Assembly: GCA_900473185.1 (NCBI GenBank)
Contig: UCKU01000008.1
Span: 259,565 to 323,564 of the forward strand
DNA: 64,000 bases
Direction of reading: 5' to 3'
Source of the DNA: Hyphomicrobiales bacterium
Lineage (GTDB): Bacteria; Pseudomonadota; Alphaproteobacteria; Rhizobiales; Rhizobiaceae
Below are positions 26,268 through 34,148 of the stretch, one piece after another. Position 1 is the first letter of the stretch. Each line of letters starts with the position of its first letter. Made by a program: the position numbers and the translations under genes. The notes under the pieces were generated by a model. That model was not told where the DNA came from. It made no database searches and was given only the letters and a program-made list of their open reading frames with translations.

Positions 26268-27134
26268 ATGCACGTATTCGTAACGGGTGCGACCGGCTGG
26301 GTCGGCACCGCCATCGTCGAGGAACTGATCCGCGCCGGTCACAAGGTCAGCGGGCTGGTCCGCTCGATCGCAAAAGCAAAGGCCATTGCGGTCATCGGCG
26401 CAAAGCTCGTTCCGGGATCGCTCGATGACCTCGACCTTCTTGGCGAGGCTGCGTCCAAGGCCGATGCGGTGATCCATACCGCCTTCAACCACGACTTCTC
26501 GAAATTCCTCGACAATGCGGCGCAGGATGAGCGCGCGATCCAGGCGCTCGGGAATGCGCTTGCCGGATCGGACCGTCCGCTCATCGTCACGTCAGGCCTG
26601 TTGGGCTTTCCGCAGGGTGCCACGGAAGCGGACCTGCCGAACCCGGCATCTCCTCGAAAATCGGAGGCCGCCGCCCGGGCACTTGCCGGGCAGGGGATCC
26701 GTGCAGCGACGATACGTCTCGCCCCGAGCGTGCACGGCATCGGTGATTATGGCTTCGTCCCGATCCTCGCAGGCATCGCCCGGGAAACAGGCGTATCCGC
26801 CTATCCTGACGATGGAGGGAATTGCTGGTCGGGCGTGCACCGGCTGGACGCGGCGCGTCTTTACCGCCTGGCGCTGGAAAGCGGCGTGACCGAAGCCGCC
26901 TATCATGCCGTCGCCGATGAGGCGGTGCCGTTCCGGCGGATCGCCGAGGTGATCGGACGCCAGCTCGGCCTGCCGGTGGAGTCTCGCCCCCGCGAACATT
27001 TCGGCTGGTTTGCCAATATGGCGTCGACGAACATGGCAGCCTCCAGCGCCCATACGCGCTGGTTGCTCGGCTGGCAGCCGACCTGCCGAAGCCTCATCGA
27101 TGATCTCGACCAGCCTGGCTACTACGCGCGCTAG
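26268..27134 (+). CDS. Atypical/extended SDR (NAD-dependent epimerase-like)
   Basis: A 288-residue Rossmann oxidoreductase: TGATGWVG at 6-13, VRSIAKA for the NADP ribose phosphate, an ASKADAVIHTAF segment in strand 4, and C-terminal substrate part (HRLDAARLYRLALE). It resembles the YeeZ/SDR_a-like proteins annotated as NAD(P)H-binding. It lies 77 nt after the methyltransferase gene and is probably co-regulated with it by the TetR protein. Confidence 0.87.
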   Translation: MHVFVTGATGWVGTAIVEELIRAGHKVSGLVRSIAKAKAIAVIGAKLVPGSLDDLDLLGEAASKADAVIHTAFNHDFSKFLDNAAQDERAIQALGNALAGSDRPLIVTSGLLGFPQGATEADLPNPASPRKSEAAARALAGQGIRAATIRLAPSVHGIGDYGFVPILAGIARETGVSAYPDDGGNCWSGVHRLDAARLYRLALESGVTEAAYHAVADEAVPFRRIAEVIGRQLGLPVESRPREHFGWFANMASTNMAASSAHTRWLLGWQPTCRSLIDDLDQPGYYAR

Positions 27135-27149
27135 GCTCGTCAGAAGCGT

Positions 27150-28634
27150 TCAATGCCCGCCCATCGGCTGTCCCTCGGGCTGGTTGGGTGGGCGTCTCAC
27201 GTAGAGGGAAGCCACCACGGCCGCCAGCGAAATCAGCGCACCGACGAAGAAGGCGGACTGCATGCCGCCGACGGTTGCCGTGGCGGCATCTGCTTCCCCT
27301 TGAGTCAGGATGCCGGCGCGCCAGGTCATGATGGCGACATAGAGCGTGGTGCCTGCGGCGCCGGCGACCTGCTGGGTAGTGCCGATGATGGCGCTGCCGT
27401 GGGAATAGAGTTTCGGCGGTAGCGAGCCGAGGCTGACGGTGAATAGCGGCGTGAACATCAGGGCAAGGCCGATGCTGAGCACGATATGGATGGCCAGCAC
27501 CACCCAGACCGGGGTCGTCGCGGAGATGAAGGTCAGGCTCCACATGACGCCGCTGAACAGGATGGCGCCGGGGATGACGAGGCGGGCAGGGCCGTAGCGG
27601 TCGAACAGCCTGCCGACGAAGGGGGCACAGAGGCCCATGATCAGGCCGCCGGGCAGAAGCAGCAGGCCGGTCGTGAGCGTCGTCTGGCCGAGCACGGACA
27701 GAAGATAGATCGGCAACAGGATGAAGACGCCGAACATTGACATCATCAGGATCGCCATCATGCCCGCGGCGATCGTGAAGGTCTTTGTCTGCAAAGTGCG
27801 CAGGTCGAGAAGCGCCCGTTCGTGCTTCTGGAGATAAAGCTGCCGCCACATGAAGATGGCGATGACGGCGGCACCGGCGACAAGCATGAGGCGCGGATCG
27901 AGCGGCGTCGCACCCGCTTCGGGCGCACCGAGCTCGCTGATGCCGAAGACGAAACTGCCGAAGCCGATGGCCGAGAGTACGACCGAGATGACATCGAGCG
28001 GCGCCTTCGACGGCACTGTGACGTTTTCGATTTTCGAGGCGCCGAGCGCGAGAGCCGCAAGCGCGATCGGCAGCACCAGCAGGAAGAGCCAGCGCCAGTC
28101 GAGCGAGGAGAGGATGAGGCCCGAAATCGTCGGGCCGATGGCGGGCGCCACGGATATGACGATCGAGATATTGCCCATCGTCTTGCCGCGCGAATGCGGC
28201 GGCACGAGGTTCATGATCGTGGTCATCAAGAGCGGCATCATGATCGCGGTGCCCGAGGCCTGGACGATGCGGCCGACGACCAGCATGGCGAAGCCGGGGG
28301 CAAGCGCGGAGACCAGCGTGCCGGCGGAAAAGAGCGACATGGCGAGGATGAAGACCGGCCGCGTGTTCAGCCGCTGCAGGAGATAGCCTGTCACGGGGAT
28401 GACGGTGGCCATGGTCAGCATGAAGGCCGAGGTCAGCCATTGGGCGGAGCTTGCCGGAATCTTCAGATCGGCCATCAGGTGTGGGATCGCCACACCCATG
28501 ATGGTCTCATTGAGGATGACCACGAAGGCGGAGACGAGCAGCAGGCCGATAACCAGCCTGTTGCGGGCACTATGGTCTTCGACCGGCAGTTCGGCCTGTT
28601 CTTCGATCTCTGAAAGCAAGGGTTCACTGGTCAT
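27150..28634 (-). CDS. DHA2-family MFS drug efflux transporter
   Basis: A 494-residue inner-membrane antiporter with about 14 hydrophobic helices, as in EmrB/QacA. Conserved DHA2 motifs are visible: LNETIMGVAIPHLMADL in helix 1, WLTSAFMLTMATVIPVTGYL in helix 2 and motif C-like GPTISGLILSSLDWRWLFLL in helix 5. No EmrA partner is adjacent, so export to the periplasm is likely. It is convergent with the SDR gene (16-nt gap). Start ATG 28634. Confidence 0.92.
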   Translation of the reverse strand: MTSEPLLSEIEEQAELPVEDHSARNRLVIGLLLVSAFVVILNETIMGVAIPHLMADLKIPASSAQWLTSAFMLTMATVIPVTGYLLQRLNTRPVFILAMSLFSAGTLVSALAPGFAMLVVGRIVQASGTAIMMPLLMTTIMNLVPPHSRGKTMGNISIVISVAPAIGPTISGLILSSLDWRWLFLLVLPIALAALALGASKIENVTVPSKAPLDVISVVLSAIGFGSFVFGISELGAPEAGATPLDPRLMLVAGAAVIAIFMWRQLYLQKHERALLDLRTLQTKTFTIAAGMMAILMMSMFGVFILLPIYLLSVLGQTTLTTGLLLLPGGLIMGLCAPFVGRLFDRYGPARLVIPGAILFSGVMWSLTFISATTPVWVVLAIHIVLSIGLALMFTPLFTVSLGSLPPKLYSHGSAIIGTTQQVAGAAGTTLYVAIMTWRAGILTQGEADAATATVGGMQSAFFVGALISLAAVVASLYVRRPPNQPEGQPMGGH

Positions 28635-28820
28635 GGCGTTCCTATATCCATATCTGAAAGAAGGAGTTCTGCCTTAAGACGAAAATACCGGGCTGATTGC
28701 GACACCGGGTATGCGTAATTCCTATGTCTTTATGCTGTCGCTGGGATGCAAGGCGATTTTTGGCGGGGTGCGTGGAATTCGGGTGTGTTTTGTAAGGGAA
28801 GGGCGTCTGGGCGAGGCGGT

Positions 28821-28899
28821 CTCGGCTTCGATAGGGTGTGCCGCGGGACACCCTCCTCTGCCCTGCCGGGCATCTCCCCCACAGGTGGGGAGATCGACA
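28821..28899 (+). repeat. RIME-like intergenic repeat, copy A
   Basis: Contains GGGCATCTCCCCCACAGGTG and other pieces typical of rhizobial palindromic intergenic elements. It is about three-quarters identical, in opposite orientation, to copy B at 28978-29047. The gene-free stretch 28635-29054 is mostly these repeats; the MFS promoter must lie near 28640-28720. Confidence 0.65.
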
Positions 28900-28977
28900 A
28901 GTGGCCTGACCTTCGCACATCACCTAACGTCGCGCAGTTTGCAACGTTCATTTTTTTGGAAACCGGCGCCCCCAGCC

Positions 28978-29047
28978 AATCTCTCCCCTTGTGGGGGAGA
29001 TGGCCGGCAGGTCAGAGGGGGGTACCACACGGCACGACACGCAGAAC
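28978..29047 (-). repeat. RIME-like intergenic repeat, copy B (inverted)
   Basis: Reverse complement of copy A with scattered differences; the shared core is CATCTCCCCCACA with flanking CTGCC-GGC blocks. The two copies would let the transcript fold into a large stem. Confidence 0.65.
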
Positions 29048-29054
29048 CTCGGCT

Positions 29055-30191
29055 TCAATGCGCCGCAGGCAATCCCCATTCTTCCAGCGAAAAGGCTTCT
29101 GCTGGCAAGCGCATCTCCGAGAGAGCGACAGGGCGGCGGCGGAATGATGTGGCGGTGTAGGGGAAGGCCAGATTCATTCCGCTGATTTCAAGCTTGAGCG
29201 GCAGCCCATCGCCTGTGAGGCACTGGCTGTTTCCGGCGTCCTGAACTCCCGGCATCAGGTCAAACCATTCGCAGGTCTCGCCGAGGACTGTTTCGCTTTT
29301 GCCGAGCGCGGCCTTTCCGGTTGCCTCATCGAATTTCAAAGGCGGGGAGCCGTCGTCTGCCGGACGTCCGGCCATGAGCCTGCGATAGCCGCTTGCCTGC
29401 CGATAGGAGATGCCCCGATCTTCGCGCTTGCTCCAGATCCTGATGCTGACGGAGCCGCCGCGGTCCCGCTGTTCCCGATAGTACCAGGGATAATGCCGCA
29501 ACAACCGCATGGTTGAGCCGCCCATGCTCTCCAGCGTGATGTCGAAATCGGGCTGGGAGGGATCGGTATTGTCGCTTCGGATCGGTTTGAGCCAGAATTC
29601 CGGAGTGAGGATTTCCGATGGCGGATAGATCTCCGCGGGAGTGACGGGGCGGCGGTCGAGCCTTGCAAGCCGGGTGTGGTAGAGCGGCACGTCATTCGGG
29701 GTCAGCAGCCTTGTTTCGATGACGATGCCGTCCTCGGTGGCGCAGTTCTGCTCGCGGGCGATGAATGTTCCGGGCGCGGGCGGCTTGCTCGCCGTTTGGA
29801 GCCATGTGCAGTGCTCGCCGGCAATGGTCGAGACTTCCTGGAGTGGTTGAGGCACTTCTGTCGTCGTGGCATCCGGTTTGCGGTCGCGAAGAAGAAGCTC
29901 GAGATACGTGATCTCACCATCCGCCTGCCTGCTCCAGCGCAGGACCGGCTTCGTCTCATCCGGTCCGAAGCCGATGCTGGCCCGTCCACCTCGCAGCGTC
30001 TCGCTCAGAAACATGCCGTCGTGATGGACAATCGTGACGATCGGATCGACTTTCTTGCCGTCCTTGTCGAGTGCCTGCATGACGGCGACGTAATCCGGTC
30101 GTGGCGGGGAGGCGGTAACACTCGACTGCGCAACAGTTGGCCCCGCGAAGGCCACGCAGGCGATTGCGCCGATAATTGCTGATGTCTTCAT
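29055..30191 (-). CDS. Hypothetical exported protein
   Basis: A 378-residue precursor with signal peptide MKTSAIIGAIACVAFAGPTVAQ. The mature part shows two related halves, each with a buried-looking Cys pair pattern (GEHCTWL...EQNCATEDGIVIETRLL and GETCEWFDL...SQCLTGDGLPLKLEI) and a following arginine-proline element (RRPVTPAEIYPPSEI, RRRPVALSEMRLPAEAF), so it looks like an internal duplication. I do not recognise the family. Start at 30191 with GAGAGG just upstream; the frame extends to 30266 without need. The end runs to the edge of repeat copy B. Confidence 0.72.
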   Translation of the reverse strand: MKTSAIIGAIACVAFAGPTVAQSSVTASPPRPDYVAVMQALDKDGKKVDPIVTIVHHDGMFLSETLRGGRASIGFGPDETKPVLRWSRQADGEITYLELLLRDRKPDATTTEVPQPLQEVSTIAGEHCTWLQTASKPPAPGTFIAREQNCATEDGIVIETRLLTPNDVPLYHTRLARLDRRPVTPAEIYPPSEILTPEFWLKPIRSDNTDPSQPDFDITLESMGGSTMRLLRHYPWYYREQRDRGGSVSIRIWSKREDRGISYRQASGYRRLMAGRPADDGSPPLKFDEATGKAALGKSETVLGETCEWFDLMPGVQDAGNSQCLTGDGLPLKLEISGMNLAFPYTATSFRRRPVALSEMRLPAEAFSLEEWGLPAAH

Positions 30192-30313
30192 TGCCTCTCG
30201 GGTCTTCGAGCCTGCGCGCACCATAGCGCCGCCGGCAGCAGATGACGGTTTTGCCGAGAAAATCAATGGAGCCTATGCCAAAGGCTCAATGGAAACTTAT
30301 CGAATGACGCCCA

Positions 30314-30577
30314 TCAATGGACAATGGTCAGCGCGGCGATGCCCGCCTCGTCCGCGGCGCGCAAAAACGCTTCCCGGAATTGTTCCGGGGCAACGTCTCC
30401 ACAGATGGCGTCGATGCAGGCTTTGACGGCGATCATATATTCCTCGCCATCATCGAAAGGCCAGTCCCGGATCAGCAGGTATGCGGCGTCGCCGAGCGTA
30501 CGCACGACAGTGTGCGTCTCCCGACCGCGCAAAACCAGCCCGACCGGCGCGAATGCCGATGACGTGTTCCAGTTCAT
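30314..30577 (-). CDS. DUF982 family small protein
   Basis: An 87-residue cytosolic protein. The DUF982 pattern is visible: TVRTLGDAAYLLIRDWPFDDGEEYMIAVKAC-type helix with a Trp-Pro, then DVAPEQFREAFLRAADEAG. This family is nearly confined to Rhizobiales, often in several copies and of unknown function. Confidence 0.8.
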   Translation of the reverse strand: MNWNTSSAFAPVGLVLRGRETHTVVRTLGDAAYLLIRDWPFDDGEEYMIAVKACIDAICGDVAPEQFREAFLRAADEAGIAALTIVH

Positions 30578-30695
30578 TGTCCTCGACCCCTCAAGGCATG
30601 GAGATTGAGACCCTCCAACACACTATACGCGTGAATTATGAAATTCGGAATTGCGGAATGCGTGAATGTTGAGCACGTGACTTATTTGCCGCGGG

Positions 30696-30736
30696 CAAAA
30701 GAAAGGGCGCTCTACGACCTGATGTCGGAGCGCCCT
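30696..30736 (-). terminator. Strong leftward terminator with no matching gene upstream
   Basis: On the minus strand an 8-bp stem (GGGCGCTC / GAGCGCCC) with an inner CGAC/GTCG stem is followed by TTTCTTTT. It should end a leftward transcript coming from 30740 or beyond, where no convincing protein gene lies before 31246. Confidence 0.7.
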
Positions 30737-31167
30737 GTGGCTGCATCGGCGTCAGTTGCGGCGGAGGCCGATGGCAGGCCAGTTCAGAAGACCGCATTTG
30801 GAACGAAATGGCAACGCCCGGCGCCGGTCGGCGCCCGCATACGGCCTGCAATCCACAGGGTTTCCACAGCTTATCCACAGGTGCGGTCCGATCTCCTCCA
30901 ACGCTTTCAACGACATATGCCCGAAAGCGATCGACCTGCTCCAGATGGGTGATGTGACCGCCAGACGACACCGGGAATATCTTCCGGGCAAACTGCCCGA
31001 AAGGCCACAATGCCAGGCTATGGTGGCCCTCCCTCCTGGAGCGCTTGGCGGCGGACGCTCGGAGGTGGGAGGCGGCAGGCGTGCATGAGGGCCTGCCGCC
31101 TTCATCGCTAGGGGTTCGAGACAAATCGGCGGACTTCAAGGAGACTTTCGAGGCGCGCGCCTTTGCA
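30737..31167 (-). other. Gene-free 430-nt stretch, possible leftward non-coding transcript
   Basis: Between two leftward terminators lie many stems: GGCGCC-GGTC-GGCGCC near 30820, a CCGGGCAAACTGCCCG hairpin near 30977, GGCCAC...GTGGCC near 31004-31029, and an 11-bp stem (AGGCGGCAGGC / GCCTGCCGCCT) at 31071-31102. It matches neither RNase P RNA, tmRNA, 6S nor SRP RNA by eye. Small open frames on both strands look like chance. Confidence 0.3.
30849..30879 (+). promoter_or_regulatory. Three phased DnaA-box-like sequences
   Basis: CAATCCACA, GTTTCCACA and TTATCCACA (the last a perfect DnaA box) start at 30849, 30860 and 30871, exactly 11 bp apart. One helical turn between boxes puts them on the same face of the DNA, as in DnaA-regulated or titration sites. 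Confidence 0.5.
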
Positions 31168-31198
31168 AATAAAAAGGACCCGCTCACTTGGGAGCGGG
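31168..31198 (-). terminator. Leftward terminator after the 66-residue gene
   Basis: On the minus strand CCCGCTC-CCAAGT-GAGCGGG is followed by TCCTTTTTATTT. It ends the transcript of the small gene at 31246-31446. Confidence 0.8.
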
Positions 31199-31245
31199 CC
31201 TCAGGGGTGCCCGGAGTCGGACGGGCATCGGCAAAAAACGGTCGA

Positions 31246-31446
31246 TCAGATATAGGCCGCAGCATCGACGCTCCAGGTATCCGGCATTTTCGACGTCGCA
31301 AAGGCGCTGTCATTTGCGGGACGGGCGTGCTGACGGGCGGCAGCGTCGAGCAGGGCCGCAAAGGATGCCAGGCTGATCTTGTCGGCGCGAAGCATCTGGC
31401 GGATCAGCGGATCTCTCAGCATTTCCGATGGGGTCATCTCGTGCAT
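31246..31446 (-). CDS. Small conserved-looking hypothetical protein
   Basis: A 66-residue protein, start ATG 31446 with GGAGG 6 nt upstream and its own terminator downstream. The sequence starts MHEMTPSEMLRDPLIRQML and continues with a helical, Ala-rich part, a layout I associate with short rhizobial proteins of unknown function. There are no cysteines or membrane segments. Confidence 0.65.
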   Translation of the reverse strand: MHEMTPSEMLRDPLIRQMLRADKISLASFAALLDAAARQHARPANDSAFATSKMPDTWSVDAAAYI

Positions 31447-31639
31447 GGTATCCTCCAGGAATTGGTTTCCCAACGCTCAAAGCATCTTAAGTCCGTATTG
31501 CTATCAATGCATGTCGCGACGATGGCGAAAAGACGGTAAATGAGGTTCATTCGGGTTAGCTCCAATGTGGGATTGGCCCGCCATTTTATCGGATGCTACC
31601 GTAGCGCCTGCGAAGTGAACCGTAGGGGAGGACGGGCGC

Positions 31640-31840
31640 ATGGAAGCCAGGCACGGGCAAGCAAAAATGTTCGACGAGATCATCGTGGGTCTGACCACGC
31701 TCGAGGCCGAGATCGCCACGATCAACGCCGAGCCCCTGCCTCGCATGGATTTGAAATATGCGGAGGCCGAATGGAAGGCCAGGCCGGCAAAGGTGCGCAA
31801 GCGCCTCGGCAAGACGAGAACGGCGAAACCGAACGCATGA
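31640..31840 (+). CDS. Small hypothetical protein
   Basis: A 66-residue charged protein (DEIIVGLTTLEAEIATINAEP then a basic C-terminus ending KTRTAKPNA). AGGGGAGG 9 nt before the ATG supports translation. Probably helical; family not recognised. Divergent from the small gene at 31246-31446. Confidence 0.5.
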   Translation: MEARHGQAKMFDEIIVGLTTLEAEIATINAEPLPRMDLKYAEAEWKARPAKVRKRLGKTRTAKPNA

Positions 31841-31975
31841 CATCAGGCTTTGGCAACGCAATTTTGACCATGAACGTATTTTCTGACGTTCGCTCACATT
31901 TTGCCGGTTGCATGTCGATGGGAAAGCCGCTTTTCTTGTGATCCACATCCCTAATTTAGAGATATCCTGACCGCA

Positions 31976-32206
31976 ATGAACCGTTACGACATCGAGCGCC
32001 GGAACGACGACGACTGGACTGTCATCGACCGGCTGACGGGCGCACCCGTGCCGCATCTGCCGGAAAAACTCGGAAGCAGGCTTGAAGCCCAGGCGCTTGC
32101 CGATTTTCGCAACCGGCTGGCCATCCCGCAACAGGAGCGCATTCGCTCCCGCCTCGATACGCTGCGGCTCGCCTGGCAGGCGCTGACGGGCAAGCGGACG
32201 CGTTAG
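31976..32206 (+). CDS. Small hypothetical protein
   Basis: A 76-residue protein with an N-terminal NRYDIERRNDDDWTVIDRLTG strand-like part and an Arg-rich helical C-terminus (RIRSRLDTLRLAWQALTGKR). The ribosome binding site is poor (CCTGACCGCA before ATG). The coding character of the sequence is the main support. Convergent with nrsF. Confidence 0.55.
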   Translation: MNRYDIERRNDDDWTVIDRLTGAPVPHLPEKLGSRLEAQALADFRNRLAIPQQERIRSRLDTLRLAWQALTGKRTR

Positions 32207-32220
32207 AGCGTCATGCGTCG

Positions 32221-32856
32221 CTACCAGCGGAGGATTTTTCGGCCCAGCAGGAATCCGGCTGCCGTCGCCACCAGGATGCCGATCGAATACCATGTCGCCA
32301 GAAACAGCGGGCTGTCGTCGGGGCAGTGCCAGGCATAGATGGCAGCCGCAATGCCGCCGGCGGCAAGACCTGCTACCGCACCCGCCGTGCCCGGATTTTC
32401 AGGGGCGCCTTGGCGGACCGAATAAAGGATGGCGGCAAGCGGCGCGATCGAAAGGGTCGGGACGTAGAACAGGCAGAAGGCGGAGAAACGCCCCTCCATG
32501 CTGCTTGCCCAGTCCGCCTGCGGCACGACGAGGAGTTCGGTCACGATGCCGGCGATCAGAACCGCCAGCGGCAGGATGAGTGTCAGGGCCGCCGAGCGCA
32601 GCGAGACGCCCGGTTTGCCGATCCGGAAGGCGAGGCGGGTGGCTGTCACGGCGATCAGCAGGGTGGTGCCGAGCTTGAAAAGGACGCGCGGCGTCTCGAT
32701 CATCTCGGCCATGTTCCTGCGGATGCCGATGGTGGAGATGAGAAGTGCGGCTGAAATCACCACGCCGATGACCAGTGCGATCATGAAGACGCGGCCGAAG
32801 CGGATGCGAACGCGCGCATCCTTAGCCAGCATGTTGATCAGGTCATCCGTTTTCAC
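32221..32856 (-). CDS. nrsF: NrsF-type (DUF1109) membrane anti-sigma factor
   Basis: A 211-residue inner-membrane protein with six hydrophobic helices and a short cytosolic N-terminus (MKTDDLINMLAKDARVRIRF) for sigma binding. In Caulobacter NrsF two conserved cysteines are needed for release of SigF on chromate or metal stress; here Cys128 (FSAFCLFY) and Cys178 (YAWHCPDD) hold the equivalent places. The start overlaps the sigma gene end by 14 nt, so the two are translated together. It should keep the sigma factor silent until stress. Confidence 0.9.
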   Translation of the reverse strand: MKTDDLINMLAKDARVRIRFGRVFMIALVIGVVISAALLISTIGIRRNMAEMIETPRVLFKLGTTLLIAVTATRLAFRIGKPGVSLRSAALTLILPLAVLIAGIVTELLVVPQADWASSMEGRFSAFCLFYVPTLSIAPLAAILYSVRQGAPENPGTAGAVAGLAAGGIAAAIYAWHCPDDSPLFLATWYSIGILVATAAGFLLGRKILRW

Positions 32857-33409
32857 GCGTGTTGCTCCGATAGAGGGCCGCCAATCCTTTGAGCGCCCTG
32901 TGCAGCGCCACTCGCACGGCGCCTTCCGTCATCTGTAGCCGCTCGGCCGTTTCGCGAATACCGGCGCCATCGAGCGAAATGGATCGTACGATTTCGCGCT
33001 GCGGGTCGCGCAGGCCTTCCAGCATGCGGTCGACATCGATGCGGTCGGCGCCATCCTCCTGATGGTCGGCTTCAAGCGTTTCCATCACATCCTCGATCGG
33101 CACGCTGACATGGCGGCCGCGCCGGCGCAGGCTGTCGATCAGCTTGTTGCGCACGATAGTGGACAGCCACGGGCCGATCGGCCGGGAGATATCCCAGGTT
33201 CCGCGCTTCAGGTGTACTGCCAGCAGAACTTCCTGCACCACGTCTTCCACCTCGCTCGGCGGGGCACCGAACTGGTCGCAGCGCCTGCGCGCAATCGAAC
33301 GCAGATAGGGTGTCACGGCCTTCAGGAAACGGTCATAGGCCGTTGCGTCGCCGGCGATCGCCGCGCGCATCCAGGCCGCCCATTCCTCTTCGCGGGCCGA
33401 ATATTTCAT
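32843..33409 (-). CDS. ECF sigma factor, SigF/NrsF-linked type
   Basis: A 188-residue ECF sigma factor. Region 2 spans about residues 26-95 (VEDVVQEVLLAVHLKRGTWD, WLSTIVRNKLIDSLRRRGR) and region 4 about 127-180 (AERLQMTEGAVRVALHRALKGL, the -35-binding HTH). It is followed by its anti-sigma gene and preceded, on the same strand, by the bufA-bufB-bufC-doxX operon. Elements GTAACA-N16-CGTA and GTAACA-N16-CGAA upstream of its own gene and of bufA suggest autoregulation and control of that operon. Start ATG 33409 has GAGGTGAG upstream. Confidence 0.9.
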   Translation of the reverse strand: MKYSAREEEWAAWMRAAIAGDATAYDRFLKAVTPYLRSIARRRCDQFGAPPSEVEDVVQEVLLAVHLKRGTWDISRPIGPWLSTIVRNKLIDSLRRRGRHVSVPIEDVMETLEADHQEDGADRIDVDRMLEGLRDPQREIVRSISLDGAGIRETAERLQMTEGAVRVALHRALKGLAALYRSNTRENG

Positions 33410-33423
33410 CCGCCACTCACCTC

Positions 33424-33449
33424 TACGCACGGGGCCACGTGTTTGTTAC
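33424..33449 (-). promoter_or_regulatory. Candidate ECF-dependent promoter of the sigma gene
   Basis: Minus-strand GTAACA (33449-33444), 16-nt spacer, CGTA (33427-33424). It matches the bufA element at 36286-36311 in -35, spacing and three of four -10 bases. The predicted transcript start is very close to the start codon, so the leader would be only a few nucleotides and would cut into the binding site, which is a caveat. Confidence 0.6.
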
Positions 33450-33552
33450 CGTCATCCTGAAAATTTTGATGACGCGGCACGTGAGGCAGAGCCAGCGTCG
33501 GTGCCTATTGAGCGCATCGGCGGGCAAACGGCAAGAGTAGTGCGGCAACAAA

Positions 33553-33589
33553 GCATAAAAGCCGCCCGGCGCGATAAGGAGCCGGGCGG
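33553..33589 (-). terminator. Terminator after the buf operon
   Basis: On the minus strand a perfect 9-bp stem (CCGCCCGGC / GCCGGGCGG) with a 10-nt loop is followed by TTTTATG. It separates bufABC-doxX from the sigma/anti-sigma pair. Confidence 0.75.
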
Positions 33590-33620
33590 GTGTTTATGTG
33601 GATCGCTGCTGCGGTGAATT

Positions 33621-34148
33621 CTAGCCGTTGGCAGCGCCTGAGATCCGCGCGATCAGATAGTCGAGCGACAGGCGGCCCGGGCCGTAGCGCATGACGGCAA
33701 GCGCCATCGCCGCCCAGGTGATGTGGATGGGCCAGCCATCGGGAACGGTCAGCTCCACGATGCAAGTCATGAACAGCAGGCCGAGGCCCGCAAAGCGGGT
33801 GGCGAGACCGAAGACGAGAAGCGTCGGGAAGATGATCTCGCCGCAGCCGGACAGGAAGGCCATGACTGATGGCATGGGGAAGGGGTAAGGCCCGCCCGGC
33901 AGATGCAGCATGAATTCCTGGGTGAAGAGGTCGATTGCCGTATCGTTCAGCTGCAGGAAGCCATCCCATTTCAGGATGCCGGAGCGCCAGAAGGGAACGG
34001 CGAGCGCCACGCGGATGACAGCCTGGACGATGTCGGGCTGGGCGACGGCGCGGACAAGTCCGCCAGCCGTCACTACCAACCTTGCCAGCGGGGAGAGAGC
34101 GCCGTGGCGAGGCCCATTGCGAGGCATGGAATCAAGCATATCAGACAT
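33621..34148 (-). CDS. DoxX-family membrane protein of the bufferin operon
   Basis: A 175-residue DoxX/DUF417-like inner-membrane protein with four hydrophobic helices (around 55-75, 90-110, 115-140, 145-165). Family marks include VPFWRSGILKWDGF, GCGEIIFPTLLVFGLATRF and GRLSLDYL. DoxX proteins often sit in redox or metal stress operons; in bufferin loci such a gene is a frequent fourth member, possibly handling electrons or quinones. Start at 34148 (GGAGA 7 nt upstream) overlaps the bufC stop by 8 nt, so the product is translated with BufC. Confidence 0.87.
   Translation of the reverse strand: MSDMLDSMPRNGPRHGALSPLARLVVTAGGLVRAVAQPDIVQAVIRVALAVPFWRSGILKWDGFLQLNDTAIDLFTQEFMLHLPGGPYPFPMPSVMAFLSGCGEIIFPTLLVFGLATRFAGLGLLFMTCIVELTVPDGWPIHITWAAMALAVMRYGPGRLSLDYLIARISGAANG

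Noticed and set aside
30849..30879. Chromosomal origin of replication
   Set aside because: Only three boxes, no AT-rich unwinding region and none of the usual origin-flanking genes.
31108..31125. tRNA T-arm-like GGGGTTCGAGAC
   Set aside because: No acceptor stem, D-arm or anticodon arm can be built around it on either strand.
30737..31167. RNase P RNA, tmRNA or 6S RNA
   Set aside because: The conserved core strings of RNase P and the tag-coding part of tmRNA are absent, and no long closed 6S-like helix is present.
30636..31361. Minus-strand open frame of 241 codons in the gene-poor region
   Set aside because: No start with a binding site, Arg/Pro-rich composition, and it runs through two strong terminators.
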